A stretch of 64,000 nucleotides of DNA from Neoarius graeffei (Eukaryota > Chordata > Actinopteri > Siluriformes > Ariidae): the NCBI RefSeq assembly GCF_027579695.1, contig NC_083577.1:35309698-35373697 (forward strand). Reading direction: 5' to 3'. The notes under the pieces were generated by a model. The model did not search any database. It was given only the letters and a program-made list of their open reading frames with translations, and had not been told where the DNA came from. Each line of letters starts with the position of its first letter. Within the stretch, counting starts at the first letter, position 1. Below are positions 63,371 to 64,000 of this stretch, in pieces. Position numbers and translations under genes: made by a program.

Positions 63371-64000
63371 AGTAGAGCCCTGCACTCCTGCGGGACCCGA
63401 CGCAAAGCAGTGCGGCGCAGGACAAATTTTGAAAGCTCATTGCGGGCGCGGGCGGGAGGGGGAGGTGATAAGCTGCAGTCCCGCTAACTAAAAACGTGTT
63501 TAAAATAAAATGTATAAATTACTAATTTATGTCTATCGTATATAATTTGTGCTGGATATTTTATTTGCCATTAATAAAAACATTTTAAGATGCCTAAATT
63601 TGTGGATGTGGTCTAATCTCGCGTACGTTTCCGATTCCTTTCCGCTCTTCCGTGTTTGAGATCTCCGATCACGGCAGAAGAGCAGAGCTCCTCTAGTGAA
63701 GCTCACAATGGCTTTATCTCTGTAAAGCCTCAGCTGCGCATGCCGCCTGGCAACGCGCACCCTCGCTACGTGCGCTAGGTGAAGGATCGGTCAGTGGAGA
63801 GCTCAGCTAAGCTCAGCATGTTTAATTCCCCAAGCCAATGACAAGAACTTTCGTGAGAAATAACGTGAACGTCTGCATCATGCGGGATTTGCGGGCGGGA
63901 GCGGGACTGAAAATCATAATTCTTTGCGGGAGCGGGCGGGACTGCACAATGCAGGAGTGGGCAGGAGCGGGACTGAAAATTCTGTCCCGCGCAGACCTCT
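63371..64000. mobile_element. hAT-like MITE running to the window end
   Basis: Left part agagccctgcactcctgcgg and right part ctgtcccgcgcagacctct are roughly inverted, with multiple gcgggcgggag blocks near both ends. The right end coincides with the end of the window, so the duplication cannot be checked. Confidence 0.5.

Overview
The window looks like a stretch of a ray-finned fish (teleost) nuclear genome. It has split genes with GT/AG introns, five copies of one Tc1/mariner family, tRNA-derived SINEs, Rex1-like and RTE-like LINE pieces, and many hAT, PIF/Harbinger-like and TTAA-flanked (Kolobok/piggyBac-like) DNA elements. The species cannot be fixed from the sequence.

Only two host genes are supported. 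The first is dbr1 (lariat debranching enzyme) on the + strand, with 8 coding exons from 11199 to 48801. The joined reading frame is 1707 nt (568 codons plus stop) and carries all the metallophosphoesterase motifs expected of Dbr1. Its introns are either tiny (84, 78 and 153 bp) or very large (about 10.2, 5.1, 12.1 and 8.2 kb); the large ones are packed with nested transposons. The second is the 3' end of a Rab5-subfamily GTPase gene on the - strand (coding exons 59425-59518 and 58506-58618, then a 3' UTR to about 56.9 kb). Its upstream exons lie beyond the window. The two genes are tail to tail.

Layout: 1-770, end of a satellite with ~177-bp units in an alternating A-B pattern. 0.8-11 kb, upstream of dbr1, with a Tc1 copy, a 6-bp-TSD hAT-like element, a four-level nest at 6190-8646, SINEs and a MITE ending about 190 bp before the dbr1 start codon. 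11.2-48.8 kb, dbr1; intron 2 holds Harbinger and hAT elements and a truncated Tc1; intron 4 holds a 4.7-kb hAT-like element carrying a Tc1 and two MITEs; intron 5 holds one Rex1-like LINE split by two THAP-encoding TTAA elements and an RTE LINE that is itself split by another DNA element; intron 7 holds a Tc1 inside a Harbinger-like element, a small element with a RecQ-type Walker A fragment, and a second Tc1 family with an intact transposase. 49-53.5 kb, an old Tc1 split by a SINE and by a hAT that contains a second hAT and a solo LTR. 54-64 kb, tandem-repeat elements, two ~720-bp near-perfect palindromes, the rab5 end, and further MITEs.

Two transposase frames look uninterrupted: 40558-41631 (+), where the natural protein probably starts at Met19, and 45890-46912 (-). 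No operon-like or prokaryotic defence system is present; the novelty is in the transposon architecture and its effect on dbr1.
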